This document shows, one piece after another, positions 1 through 7,833 of a stretch of 37,270 nucleotides of DNA. Source of the stretch: Clostridia bacterium (GTDB lineage: Bacteria > Bacillota > DSM-12270 > Thermacetogeniales > Thermacetogeniaceae); the NCBI GenBank assembly GCA_902812385.1, contig CADDZD010000017.1:1-37270 (forward strand), written 5' to 3'. Each line of letters begins with the position of its first letter. Within the stretch, counting starts at the first letter, position 1. The notes under the pieces are model-generated. The model was not told the origin of the DNA. It did no database searches and saw only the letters and a program-made list of their open reading frames with translations. The translations under genes were made by a program, and so were the position numbers.

Positions 1-577
1 GAGGTTTCATTACTATGACACCGGTATCCGTCTTGCCGGCCATTTCCAGTACTTCCCGCACATCATTGGTCTCCACCGGATTGAAGGGAAGCTGCACGGT
101 TTCGACCTCACCGGTTTTCATCAACTCGATGAGAAAGCTTTTGATGTGACCGGTGACACCGATATACCTGATCAGTCCGTTCTTCCGTGCTTCCTTTAAC
201 GCGGCCAGGGCTCCGTCCTTACCGAGCACCCGTTGCAGGGACTCTTTGTCCTTTACATTGTGCATCTGGTAAAGATCGATGTAGTCCAGGCCCATAGTCT
301 CCAGGCTTTTCTTTATGTCTGCGGCCATCTCTTCCTTGGTCCTGGCCATTGATTTGGTGGCGATAAAGACCCCATCCCTTCTCTTTCTTAAGGCCGCACC
401 CAGTTTCTCCTCACTGTCCGTATACCCCCTGGCTGTATCAAAAAAATTGATACCCAGGTCAAGCGCCTTGTTGATTACAGCACCGGCTTCCTCGAGGGAA
501 ATCCGCTGAATGGGTATCCCGCCGAATCCGATCTCCGAAACCTTTGACCCGGTCCTGCCAAGCGTTCTGTACCTCAT
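1..577 (-). CDS. Aldo/keto reductase, C-terminal part cut off by window edge
   Basis: Reading the minus strand from the ATG at 577 gives an open frame of 192 codons that runs off the left edge without a stop. The protein begins MRYRTLGRTGSKVSEIGFGG and shows the aldo/keto reductase catalytic set in the expected order: Asp47 in NFFDTARGY, Tyr52, Lys75 in IATKS and His106 in YQMHN. The family uses NAD(P)H to reduce aldehydes and ketones on a TIM barrel in the cytoplasm. An AGGAGA ribosome binding site lies 4 bases before the ATG. The C-terminal third, including the cofactor-binding end of the barrel, is outside the window. Some clostridial members of this family carry a C-terminal ferredoxin-like cluster, which cannot be judged here. 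Family assignment is sure; substrate is unknown. Confidence 0.9.
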   Translation of the reverse strand, partial: MRYRTLGRTGSKVSEIGFGGIPIQRISLEEAGAVINKALDLGINFFDTARGYTDSEEKLGAALRKRRDGVFIATKSMARTKEEMAADIKKSLETMGLDYIDLYQMHNVKDKESLQRVLGKDGALAALKEARKNGLIRYIGVTGHIKSFLIELMKTGEVETVQLPFNPVETNDVREVLEMAGKTDTGVIVMKP

Positions 578-633
578 AATTCTCCTCCCGATCCAAGTAC
601 TTAGAATTCCTAAAGAAGCTGCAATTAAAACAA

Positions 634-670
634 CTTTGCTAAGATAACCCTCACAGAAATTATAGCAAAG
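634..670 (-). terminator. Possible AT-rich terminator after the patatin-like gene
   Basis: An 8-bp perfect inverted repeat (CTTTGCTA at 634-641, TAGCAAAG at 663-670) with a 21-base loop lies between the patatin-like gene and the aldo/keto reductase. On the minus strand it is followed by TTGTTTTAATT, so it could end transcription from the upstream gene. The stem is short and the loop large, so this is a weak call. Confidence 0.35.
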
Positions 671-829
671 ATTTATTACAACCGGGCGTGAACGCTTTCT
701 CTTCAGAAAAAATGCCGCACCCGGCAAAGTGCAGCAGTAGGTTTGCCCCGCTCTGTACGGCTATACCGGCTATATCAGATATTGTTTCTGACAAACTCCC
801 GGATCTCTTCAAGCATTGTGCTCGCATTG

Positions 830-2005
830 CTACGGTGCAAGCAGAGCATCGGTGATCTCGTCGAGCACCTGGTCCCCCATCGCCCTCAGGACAATCTCGT
901 TGCCCTGCAGGATTCTCGGCAGGCTTGTCTTTATGTGTCCGCCGGCCGGCCGGCGCCTTTTTACAACCTTATCGTACAGTTGATCATACCTGTATATATT
1001 GAACCTTTCAATCCCGGTCCGCTCGGCGGCCCTCTCCAGCAAGGCGATCACCAGATCCTGATAGGAGGCGTTGTAAGGAAGGCCGAGCAGTTCGATGGCC
1101 AGCGGCACCAGCTTCTCCAGGATTATTCTTCTCCTGGGCACACTCCCGGGCAGGCCCAGCCTGTCAGCCAGTTCTTTAAACCTGCCTTCCTCAATCCTTA
1201 ACAGCATTGCAAAAAAATAATCCTCGTCGTAATCGACCTCAATGCAGTACCTGCTTCCTTTGTAACCTTTCAATAACCTTAAGGCATCGTAATAACCCAA
1301 CCGGATGTTCTTTTTTGCCTTTTCCCCCGAAAAATCAAGGATAGCACCCAGGCTTTCGCCCGGTTTAATGACGGTGATGTCGATGCCCTCATCCCTTTTC
1401 CACTTTGGCAGGCCCTTTCTGGTCAGCCTGACGGCGATAATCTTCTTAAACCCCTTCCCGGTCAAGAGACTGATGGGCAGGTTGTCATAAACCCCTCCGT
1501 CCAGGAACACCCGGCCATCCACCCTCTGTCTTCTGAACACGGGAAGACTGGCGCTGGCAAGCAGGTAGTCGACCATTTTACCCTCCGGGATATCCTCTAG
1601 GTAAAGGCGTAAAGGGTTAAAATCGGGAAGGGAGATGGTCATCAGGCCAAAAATAATTCCCGACCGCCGGATCCTTCTCTCGTCCAGACACCGGTCGAGC
1701 AGCCGGCGCAAAGGAGTTACGTCCATTCCGCCTTCGCGAAAGAGGGTCTTGACTGCATGCAGCAGGCTTACGGTATCTCCCGGCGCCACCTCTTCGTCCA
1801 GTTTGACAACCTGCGAAGGGGTTAACCCACTCCAGAGTTCAATAGCTCTCTCCAGATCACCCTGGACCATCATCGCCCCGTTAATGGCGCCGACTGAAGT
1901 CCCGGCAACCCCGGAATACTCTACCCCGAGTTCCTTCAAAGCCTTCCAAACGCCAACCTGATATGCCCCTCTGGCACCCCCTCCTTCAAGAACGATGCCA
2001 TACAT
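830..2005 (-). CDS. Patatin-like phospholipase (RssA-type)
   Basis: A 391-residue protein with the patatin signature. A glycine-rich oxyanion loop GGGARG is at residues 8-13, the nucleophile elbow GTSVG has Ser37, and the catalytic Asp169 lies in DGGVYDNLP. These make the Ser-Asp dyad of bacterial lipid acyl hydrolases, which release fatty acids from membrane or storage lipids. No signal peptide or membrane segment is visible, so the protein is probably cytoplasmic or membrane-peripheral. The start ATG at 2005 follows a GGGGGGAA ribosome binding site. The roughly 120 residues after the catalytic core are not recognised. It lies 66 bp downstream of the COG2509-type gene on the same strand and may be cotranscribed. 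The true substrate is unknown. Confidence 0.88.
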   Translation of the reverse strand: MYGIVLEGGGARGAYQVGVWKALKELGVEYSGVAGTSVGAINGAMMVQGDLERAIELWSGLTPSQVVKLDEEVAPGDTVSLLHAVKTLFREGGMDVTPLRRLLDRCLDERRIRRSGIIFGLMTISLPDFNPLRLYLEDIPEGKMVDYLLASASLPVFRRQRVDGRVFLDGGVYDNLPISLLTGKGFKKIIAVRLTRKGLPKWKRDEGIDITVIKPGESLGAILDFSGEKAKKNIRLGYYDALRLLKGYKGSRYCIEVDYDEDYFFAMLLRIEEGRFKELADRLGLPGSVPRRRIILEKLVPLAIELLGLPYNASYQDLVIALLERAAERTGIERFNIYRYDQLYDKVVKRRRPAGGHIKTSLPRILQGNEIVLRAMGDQVLDEITDALLAP

Positions 2006-2071
2006 ACAGTTCCCCCCAAAAAACTCTTTTTTTGTATTATAAACCTGGTACGGCCGGGGATATCCTCATAT

Positions 2072-3664
2072 TTATACCAGCGGAGCATACCTCTCCGCCA
2101 CCTTTTCCGCCGCCTTGATCCCGTCAACCGCCGCAGAGATGATCCCTCCGGCGTAGCCGGCTCCCTCCCCGATGGGGTAGAGCCCATCCACGTTTGACAC
2201 GTAATTATCATCCCGGTTGATCCGGACGGGAGACGAACTCCTGGTCTCCACACCGGTCATGACCGCCTCCGGCATGGCAAAACCGTGAATTTTGGTCTCA
2301 AAGTGCCCAAGGGCCTCCCTGATCGTCTCCACAATGTAGAAGGGCAGGCAATTCTTTAATTCCACAAAAGTAACCCCGGGCCGGTAGGTGGGCGTCACCG
2401 AACCGAACCGGGTGCTCGGGCGATCTGCCAGGAAATCACCGACGAGCTGCACCGGGGCGTAATAATTCGCACCGGCCATTCTATAGGCCAGCCTCTCCCA
2501 CCGGCGCTGGAACTCGATCCCGGCCATGGGGTGGTCGCTCCCGTAGTCCCCCGGCGCGACCCCTACCAGGAAGGCGCTGTTGGCGTTCACCCCGTCACGC
2601 CGGTATTCGCTCATGCCGTTGGTTACAACGCCTCCGGCTTCCGAAACCGCAGCAATCACATACCCCCCGGGGCACATGCAGAAGGTGTAGGCTGACCTGC
2701 CGCTAGGGGAGTGGTAGGCCAGCTTGTAATCCGCCGCCCCCAACCTCGGATCACCGGCGAAATCCCCGTACTGGGCGGCATCGATCAAGGCCTGCGGGTG
2801 CTCGATCCGCACCCCAATCGAAAAGGGTTTCTGGGTCATCAGTACGCCTCGGCGGTGAAGCATGGCAAAGGTGTCCCTGGCGCTGTGGCCGATGCCCAGC
2901 AACACCACCTCACACGGAATAAACTCGCTTCCATTGACCACCACCGCCGTAACCCTGTTATCCCTGATCTCAAGGTCCGTGACTTTTGATTTAAACCTTA
3001 CCTCTCCCCCCTTGGCGATGATCGACCGTCTGATATTCTTGATGACGGTCCCCAGCAGATCCGTCCCCACATGGGGTTTGTTTAAAACAAGGATCTCCCG
3101 GGGAGCGCCCGCACTGACAAACTCCTCGAGCACCTTCCGGCACCTGTTGTCCTTGATCAAAGTGGTCAGCTTACCGTCTGAAAAGGTCCCGGCACCCCCC
3201 TCCCCGAACTGGACATTGCTTTCCTCATCGAGGGAACCGCCGTCCCAGAACCTCTGCACCTTGTCCCGCCTGTTGTCGACATCTTCTCCCCTTTCCAGGA
3301 GCAGCGGCCGGTAACCCATCTGGGAGAGAATCAGGCCCGCAAACAGGCCGGAGGGCCCTGTTCCGACAATCACCGGGCGGTGTGCCAGCTTTTCCCTACC
3401 CGGCCGGACGTAGCGGTATTCCAGATCGGGGGAGACGGTTACAGACCGGTCATGACACCTGGCAAGAACCCTTCCCTCGTTCCTGACGGAGACGTCAACG
3501 GTATAAACGAAGTAGATGTCGCTCCTCCTGGCGTCGATGGACTTTCTATATATGTGAAAGTCTATGATTTCTTTTTCTTTTATTTCCAACCTTGCGGCGA
3601 TCTTTTTCCCAAGAGCCTTTTCGCTTTCATCTAATCCCAGCCTGATACCCGTAACCCTCAACAA
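2072..3664 (-). CDS. FAD-dependent dehydrogenase, COG2509 family
   Basis: The protein has an N-terminal alpha/beta segment of about 95 residues. A dinucleotide-binding motif (VIVGTGPSGLFAG) follows near residue 100, then the long FAD-dependent oxidoreductase domain with NVQFGEGGAGTFSDGKL and a C-terminal GEGAGYAGGI FAD-contact motif. This layout matches the COG2509 family of uncharacterised NAD(FAD)-utilising dehydrogenases; the reaction is not known. The frame stays open up to a GTG at 3715. I prefer the TTG at 3664 because GGGGGTGG sits 7 bases upstream and the family usually begins with the equivalent of LRVTGIRL. That gives about 530 residues. The GTG alternative has AGGAGA 11 bases upstream and cannot be excluded. 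Confidence 0.85.
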   Translation of the reverse strand: MLRVTGIRLGLDESEKALGKKIAARLEIKEKEIIDFHIYRKSIDARRSDIYFVYTVDVSVRNEGRVLARCHDRSVTVSPDLEYRYVRPGREKLAHRPVIVGTGPSGLFAGLILSQMGYRPLLLERGEDVDNRRDKVQRFWDGGSLDEESNVQFGEGGAGTFSDGKLTTLIKDNRCRKVLEEFVSAGAPREILVLNKPHVGTDLLGTVIKNIRRSIIAKGGEVRFKSKVTDLEIRDNRVTAVVVNGSEFIPCEVVLLGIGHSARDTFAMLHRRGVLMTQKPFSIGVRIEHPQALIDAAQYGDFAGDPRLGAADYKLAYHSPSGRSAYTFCMCPGGYVIAAVSEAGGVVTNGMSEYRRDGVNANSAFLVGVAPGDYGSDHPMAGIEFQRRWERLAYRMAGANYYAPVQLVGDFLADRPSTRFGSVTPTYRPGVTFVELKNCLPFYIVETIREALGHFETKIHGFAMPEAVMTGVETRSSSPVRINRDDNYVSNVDGLYPIGEGAGYAGGIISAAVDGIKAAEKVAERYAPLV

Positions 3665-3803
3665 CCGGCATCCACCCCCTGGGTAGGTTTCGCTCCGCCG
3701 CCGGCAGCTTAACACCAGATTCCAGATCTCCTCGCCGGTTACTATCCCGGTCAGCTTTAATTTACCCGCTTTTCAACCGGAATGCAAATTCCTGCCCTGG
3801 AAT

Positions 3804-4670
3804 CTACACTTCGAGGCAATTTACAGGACCGTTAGCGGTATGGTCTATCACCGGGTAGGAACCCAGGACTTTGAGATTTACAGTCTTTGCCGCCACACGC
3901 TCAAGGGCCTTCCTGACCTCGGGATCATCCTGGCTTGCAGTGAAGTCAACAAAGAACAGGTAATCGCCGAGACGCTTTTTGGCCGGCCTGGATTCGATAC
4001 GGGTAAGGTTGATCCTCCGCCGGGCAAACTCGCGCAGGATGGCATAAAGCGCTCCCGGCCGGTCGTGCACTCCGAAAATGATGGATGTCTTGCAGCTGGA
4101 TCCAACCCGGCAGGCAAGCTGTTCCTTCCCGATGATCCAGAAGCGGGTGACGTTACCGGGACAGTCGTTGGCAACGGGAACAAGAATATCCAACCCATAC
4201 TCGCCGGCGGACCTGGCGCAGCCGAGAGCGGCCCAGGGACGGCTGCTTGCCGCCACCCGGGAGGCCGCCGCGGCGGTGCTCGGGGACTCTTCCTGTGCTA
4301 CGCCGGGAAGGTGACGGCTCAGGAATTCGCGGCATTGGGCAAGGGCCTGGGGGTGTGAGATCACCCTCTCCACCTTTTCAAGTTTTACCCCAGGACGGGC
4401 CATCAGACACTGGTGAACAGGCAGAATCACCTCACCCCGCACCGCCAGGTCAAAGCGGCTTGCCATCAGGTCGAGCACCACGCCGACAGCACCCTCGGTG
4501 GAGTTTTCCACCGGGACTACCCCTTCGTCAAAGGCCCCGTTATGCACTCCACTAAAAACAGCTTCTATAGAGGAACACTCAATCAATTCTCCATCCCGCC
4601 CGCTCAAATAAAGACAGGCGGCGTCCTCCGAAAATGTCCCTTTTGGCCCTAAATACCCGACCCGCCACAC
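3804..4670 (-). CDS. pheA: Prephenate dehydratase
   Basis: Converts prephenate to phenylpyruvate, the committed step to phenylalanine. The 288-residue monofunctional enzyme has the catalytic domain first: GPKGTFSE near the N-terminus, VPVENSTEG at 53-61, and the conserved TRF triad at 175-177. A C-terminal ACT domain follows, with the allosteric ESRP motif at 226-229 and DRPGAL at 203-208, so feedback control by phenylalanine is expected from family knowledge. It starts with GTG, 2 bases after the aroF stop; the aroF 3' end supplies the ribosome binding site (GAGGGGTG). The two genes therefore form a tight operon under the T-box leader upstream of aroF. Confidence 0.96.
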   Translation of the reverse strand: MWRVGYLGPKGTFSEDAACLYLSGRDGELIECSSIEAVFSGVHNGAFDEGVVPVENSTEGAVGVVLDLMASRFDLAVRGEVILPVHQCLMARPGVKLEKVERVISHPQALAQCREFLSRHLPGVAQEESPSTAAAASRVAASSRPWAALGCARSAGEYGLDILVPVANDCPGNVTRFWIIGKEQLACRVGSSCKTSIIFGVHDRPGALYAILREFARRRINLTRIESRPAKKRLGDYLFFVDFTASQDDPEVRKALERVAAKTVNLKVLGSYPVIDHTANGPVNCLEV

Positions 4671-4672
4671 TA

Positions 4673-5698
4673 TTATTCACCCCTCGAAAATTCCCGGCCC
4701 ACCGCAGCGGCGACCGTCCCCAACTGCTTGGTCAGGGAGTCGAATTCCTCAGGGGTCAACGATTGGGGCCCGTCACTCAGGGCTCTGGCGGGGTCTGGAT
4801 GAACCTCGATGATCAAGCCATCCGCCCCCACCGCAACCGCCGCCCGGGAAACCGGGGCCACCAGGCGGCGGTTTCCGGTGGCGTGGCTGGGATCCACGAT
4901 GACCGGGAGGTGGCTGAGCTCTTTCACGAGGGGCACCGCGCTGAGATCAAGGGTGTTGCGCGTGGCGTTTTCGAAGGTTCTTATTCCCCGCTCGCAGAGA
5001 ACCACATTTTCATTACCCTCGGATACGATATACTCGGCGGCCATCAGCCATTCCTCAACGGTGGCCGACAAGCCGCGCTTTAATAAAACAGGTTTGGCGG
5101 AGCGTCCCACCATCCGCAGCAGGCTGAAGTTCTGCATGTTCCTGGCCCCTACCTGGACCATATCCACATATTCCATGGCCAGTTCCAGGCTGGCTTCATC
5201 CACCACCTCGGTTACCGTCGCCAGTCCGGTTTCGGCTGAGGCTTCCGCCAGCAATTTTAAACCCTCCACCTGCAACCCCTGAAAGCTGTAAGGGGAGGTT
5301 CTGGGCTTAAAGGCACCTCCACGCAGCATCCTGGCCCCCGCCCGGCGAACGCTGCGGGCGGTGTTCAGCAGCTGTTCCCTGCTTTCCACGGCACAGGGAC
5401 CTGCGATAACCACCAGTTCCCTGCCTCCGATTACGACGTCCTTTACCTTTACCAAAGTGTTTTCCCCTTTGGCCTCCCTGCTCACCAGTTTGTAAGGCTT
5501 CATGATCGGGACCACCCTCTCCACCCCGGGCATGGCCTCTAACCCAAGGGAATCGATCACCTGGCGATCCCCCACAGCGCCGATCACCAGGCGCTTGACG
5601 CCGCGGATCATGTGAATTTCAAAACCGTTCTGCTCCAGCCTCTCCTTTACAGCTGCGATGTGTTCCGGCCCCGCAGACAGATTCATGACCACTACCAT
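4673..5698 (-). CDS. aroF: 3-deoxy-7-phosphoheptulonate (DAHP) synthase, type I-beta
   Basis: Catalyses the first step of the shikimate pathway, joining phosphoenolpyruvate and erythrose 4-phosphate. An N-terminal ferredoxin-like regulatory domain spans about residues 1-70. The KDPG-aldolase-like barrel follows, with GPCAVES at 100-106, [11 protein letters not shown] near 131-141, and [10 protein letters not shown] near the C-terminus. The frame is open up to 5779, but the extra residues would be translated from the T-box terminator hairpin. The ATG at 5698, with GGGGGAGA 5-6 bases upstream, matches the usual N-terminus and gives 341 residues. It is cotranscribed with pheA, so entry into the aromatic pathway and the Phe branch are regulated together. 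Confidence 0.95.
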   Translation of the reverse strand: MVVVMNLSAGPEHIAAVKERLEQNGFEIHMIRGVKRLVIGAVGDRQVIDSLGLEAMPGVERVVPIMKPYKLVSREAKGENTLVKVKDVVIGGRELVVIAGPCAVESREQLLNTARSVRRAGARMLRGGAFKPRTSPYSFQGLQVEGLKLLAEASAETGLATVTEVVDEASLELAMEYVDMVQVGARNMQNFSLLRMVGRSAKPVLLKRGLSATVEEWLMAAEYIVSEGNENVVLCERGIRTFENATRNTLDLSAVPLVKELSHLPVIVDPSHATGNRRLVAPVSRAAVAVGADGLIIEVHPDPARALSDGPQSLTPEEFDSLTKQLGTVAAAVGREFSRGE

Positions 5699-5728
5699 TA
5701 TCTCTCCCCCTTGTTTTGGAAATATAAA

Positions 5729-5766
5729 AGCCTGCCGCTCCCAGTAAGGGACGAAAGCGGCAGGCT
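5729..5766 (-). terminator. Second T-box terminator, directly before aroF
   Basis: An 11-bp perfect stem (AGCCTGCCGCT / AGCGGCAGGCT) followed on the minus strand by TTTTATATTT. It sits just after the second T-box core and 31 bases before the aroF start codon. It is mutually exclusive with the antiterminator that the T-box core would form. Confidence 0.85.
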
Positions 5767-5840
5767 CACGCGGTACCACCCCTGTTGACCGAAAGGTCCA
5801 CTCTTTAAGGTACGGGAATGTTTATCAAGGTATTAACGGA
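5767..5840 (-). promoter_or_regulatory. Second, truncated T-box antiterminator module
   Basis: The minus strand carries a second T-box core, GGGGTGGTACCGCG (5769-5782), preceded by a short hairpin (GGACCTTTCGGTC) and the string ATTCCCGTAC...AGAGTGG. That string resembles the stem III-to-antiterminator segment of the first T-box. Only about 66 bases separate this core from the first terminator, too few for a stem I with a specifier loop. It therefore looks like a partial duplication able to read the tRNA acceptor end (UGGU bulge) but not the anticodon. Confidence 0.75.
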
Positions 5841-5848
5841 AATCCTAT

Positions 5849-5884
5849 AAAAAAAGCTTTTCATCCCTTAAGGGACGAAAAGCT
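5849..5884 (-). terminator. First T-box terminator
   Basis: The hairpin AGCTTTTC...GAAAAGCT, with an inner TCCC/GGGA extension, is followed on the minus strand by TTTTTTTAT. It lies 9 bases downstream of the first T-box core and is the default-off structure of the leader. Confidence 0.88.
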
Positions 5885-6150
5885 CAGACTTTCCGCGTTA
5901 CCACCCCGGTTGGCCCGTTCTTGCGAACGGCGCCCTCTCTGCACGAGTACGGGAATAAACATTCCGATACCCTTCCCGTGTAACGTCGGGATCACGGCCC
6001 AACCTACTTGCCGCAAACGGCGGTTTCAGCCGGCATCTCCGGAGCGAACTTCAGCAGGGCATATCCTGGGAGTGCTTTCAGTCGCCGGCACCCCCTCCCT
6101 GAAGGACTGTTTCCGGCCTACTTTTCTCCTTCATAAACTTTCTAAATATA
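5885..6150 (-). ncRNA. T-box leader (probably tRNA-Phe responsive) of aroF-pheA
   Basis: The minus-strand transcript has the full T-box order. Stem I opens with AGTAGGCCGG, closed by CCGGC. A specifier loop reads GAAGTTCGCTCCGGAG, stem III/antiterminator region sequences follow, and the core GGGGTGGTAACGCGG lies at 5893-5907. The best specifier reading is UUC (plus positions 6046-6048), a Phe codon followed by a purine; this fits aroF-pheA. The UGGU in the core would pair with a tRNA whose discriminator base is A, which suits tRNA-Phe. Uncharged tRNA should favour the antiterminator and allow aroF-pheA expression. The T-box identity is firm; the codon call is inference. Confidence 0.9.
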
Positions 6151-6160
6151 ATTTTCCAAT

Positions 6161-6189
6161 AGTATAAACTGGTCTAGCCTAAATTGCAA
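6161..6189 (-). promoter_or_regulatory. Sigma-A promoter of the T-box/aroF-pheA operon
   Basis: The minus strand has TTGCAA (6189-6184) and TATACT (6166-6161) separated by exactly 17 bases, with the T-box stem I beginning about 30 bases downstream. Position, spacing and match all support this as the operon promoter. Confidence 0.75.
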
Positions 6190-6221
6190 TCCCCTCTCAT
6201 GTTTTTTTGAATTAGGAAAGT

Positions 6222-6272
6222 TTACCACCTTCCAGGTAGTAATCAACCCCTGTCAAACAGGTACTTCCTGTT
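6222..6272 (-). terminator. Pair of small hairpins after upp
   Basis: Two inverted repeats lie between the upp stop and the aroF promoter. AACAGG/CCTGTT (6256-6272) is followed by TTTGAC on the minus strand. TTACCACCT/AGGTAGTAA (6222-6242, one mismatch) is followed by ACTTTCC. They may end upp transcription, but the T-tracts are poor. Confidence 0.35.
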
Positions 6273-6277
6273 ACCTT

Positions 6278-6916
6278 TTAGAACAGGTAAAGGCGGTCTC
6301 CGGCGTCCCCCAAACCGGGAACAATGTAGGCCTTTTCGTTCAATTTCGGGTCGATGACAGCAGTAACGATGCCGACCTCGGGGAATTTCCCGTGAACCTG
6401 ATTGATCCCCTGTTTAACGGCAACGGCGCAGATAAGTTTGATCTGTCCCGGGGCATAGCCTTTGTTCACAATGATCTCCAAGGCTTTGGTGCTGCTGTTG
6501 CCGGTTGCCAGCATGGGGTCAAGGACGAAAACCCTGTCAAAATCGGAGGGTTGTCCCGGCACGCTGTCCAGGTAGGGCCGCGCCTCCAGGGTGACGTGAT
6601 CCCGGGATATACCGATGTGGGCTACCCTCGCCCCCGGCAGTACGTCAAGAAAGCTGTCCAGGAAGCCAAGCCCTGCCCGCAGGATGGGAACCAGGAGTAT
6701 CCGGCTGTCCACCACATAGGGACACTTTGCTTCCACATCCAAAGGGGTGATCACCGTATCCATTTCCGTCTGCAGATCCTTTGTAGTCTCAACGGCCAGA
6801 AGCACCCCCAGCTTGTACATTGCCTGCCTGAATTCCTCCACTCTGGTGTCCCTGTTGCGAAGGGCCCGCAAGCAGTTCCCCGCCAGTGGATGCTGAAGAA
6901 CAGTAACCGACTTCAT
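6278..6916 (-). CDS. upp: Uracil phosphoribosyltransferase
   Basis: Salvages uracil by transferring it to PRPP to give UMP. The PRPP-binding loop VFVLDPMLATGNSST is at residues 129-143, and the uracil-binding PGLGDAGDR motif is at the C-terminus, both diagnostic. The frame is open to 6952, but the ATG at 6916 (MKSVTVLQHPL) has GGTGG 5 bases upstream and gives 212 residues, close to the usual 209. The last residues (RLYLF) differ slightly from the common RxFGT ending but lie outside the active site. It is transcribed away from the HAD gene, so 6917-7124 is a divergent promoter region. Confidence 0.96.
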   Translation of the reverse strand: MKSVTVLQHPLAGNCLRALRNRDTRVEEFRQAMYKLGVLLAVETTKDLQTEMDTVITPLDVEAKCPYVVDSRILLVPILRAGLGFLDSFLDVLPGARVAHIGISRDHVTLEARPYLDSVPGQPSDFDRVFVLDPMLATGNSSTKALEIIVNKGYAPGQIKLICAVAVKQGINQVHGKFPEVGIVTAVIDPKLNEKAYIVPGLGDAGDRLYLF

Positions 6917-7124
6917 TTTTCCACCATCCTCTTGTGGTTCCGAAAATCGCACATTCCTTACTATCTTCGCCAGTGAACGACATTATCCTCCGTGCCCCGG
7001 TAACTTTTAAATCCTTCCGCTTCTGGCGCTCCAGGTTAGCAACCGCCATCTATAATACGACAATTAAAATAAACAGCCAAGCAATTTTTTATGTTAGAAT
7101 TGTGTTCATAGGAGGAGGAAGCTC

Positions 7125-7760
7125 ATGCAGTTAAAGGCGGTAATCTTTGATCTGGACGGAACAATCATCGATTCGCTTCCTTTAATCAAGTTAACCTTTG
7201 AAAAGGTATTTGAAGATTTCGGCATACCATGGGGAAATGGCGAGGTTTTAAAGACCGTCGGCTTGCCCTTAAGAGATGTCGCCGCTTCATACGCCCCCGG
7301 CAGGGTCGAGGAATTCCTGGCCGCCTATGTGAAAATTCAAAACAAATACCAGGAAAAGCTTCTCAAGGCATATCCCGGTGCTGCAGAAACCCTCGAAACC
7401 CTGCAGAAAAGAGGCTACCGGCTCGCCCTTGCCACCTCGAAGCGAAGGCCCGCAACCATCGCCGGGCTCGCCCTTACAGGACTCGACAGATACCTGGAAG
7501 CCGTTGTCACCGTTGAAGATGTGCCCAGGCCGAAGCCGAACCCCGATACGCTTTTCAAAACCCTGGAGCTGTTGAAAATGGAACCAGCCGAAGCCGTTTA
7601 CGTCGGCGACAGCTGGTATGACATCTTGACAGGGAAAAACGCCGGAGTACCCACCATCGGAGTGACCTGGGGGATGGCCACGAGAGAAGAGCTCTCGGCC
7701 CACACCCCTGATTTTATCGTAGATACGTGGGAAGAACTGTTGAGTCTGCTTGACCGGTAA
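7125..7760 (+). CDS. HAD-superfamily phosphatase (phosphoglycolate phosphatase/PpaX-like)
   Basis: A 211-residue HAD hydrolase with all four motifs: FDLDGT with nucleophile Asp9 and acid Asp11, the Ser of ATSKRR, the Lys of PKPNPD, and the acidic pair in GDSWYDI. The alpha-helical cap between motifs I and II is the C1 type, as in phosphoglycolate phosphatase and pyrophosphatase PpaX. It probably dephosphorylates a small phosphometabolite in the cytoplasm. GGAGGAGG lies 6 bases before the ATG. It is one of two genes on the plus strand and faces the end of the M20 gene. No clear terminator is seen in the 73-base gap. The exact substrate cannot be told from sequence. Confidence 0.87.
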   Translation: MQLKAVIFDLDGTIIDSLPLIKLTFEKVFEDFGIPWGNGEVLKTVGLPLRDVAASYAPGRVEEFLAAYVKIQNKYQEKLLKAYPGAAETLETLQKRGYRLALATSKRRPATIAGLALTGLDRYLEAVVTVEDVPRPKPNPDTLFKTLELLKMEPAEAVYVGDSWYDILTGKNAGVPTIGVTWGMATREELSAHTPDFIVDTWEELLSLLDR

Positions 7761-7833
7761 GAACAATCGGTTCTGTTGAGTCGCCGGAATGTGATAAAAA
7801 GTGATTATTTTTAGCAATTGTTATCTACTCAAG

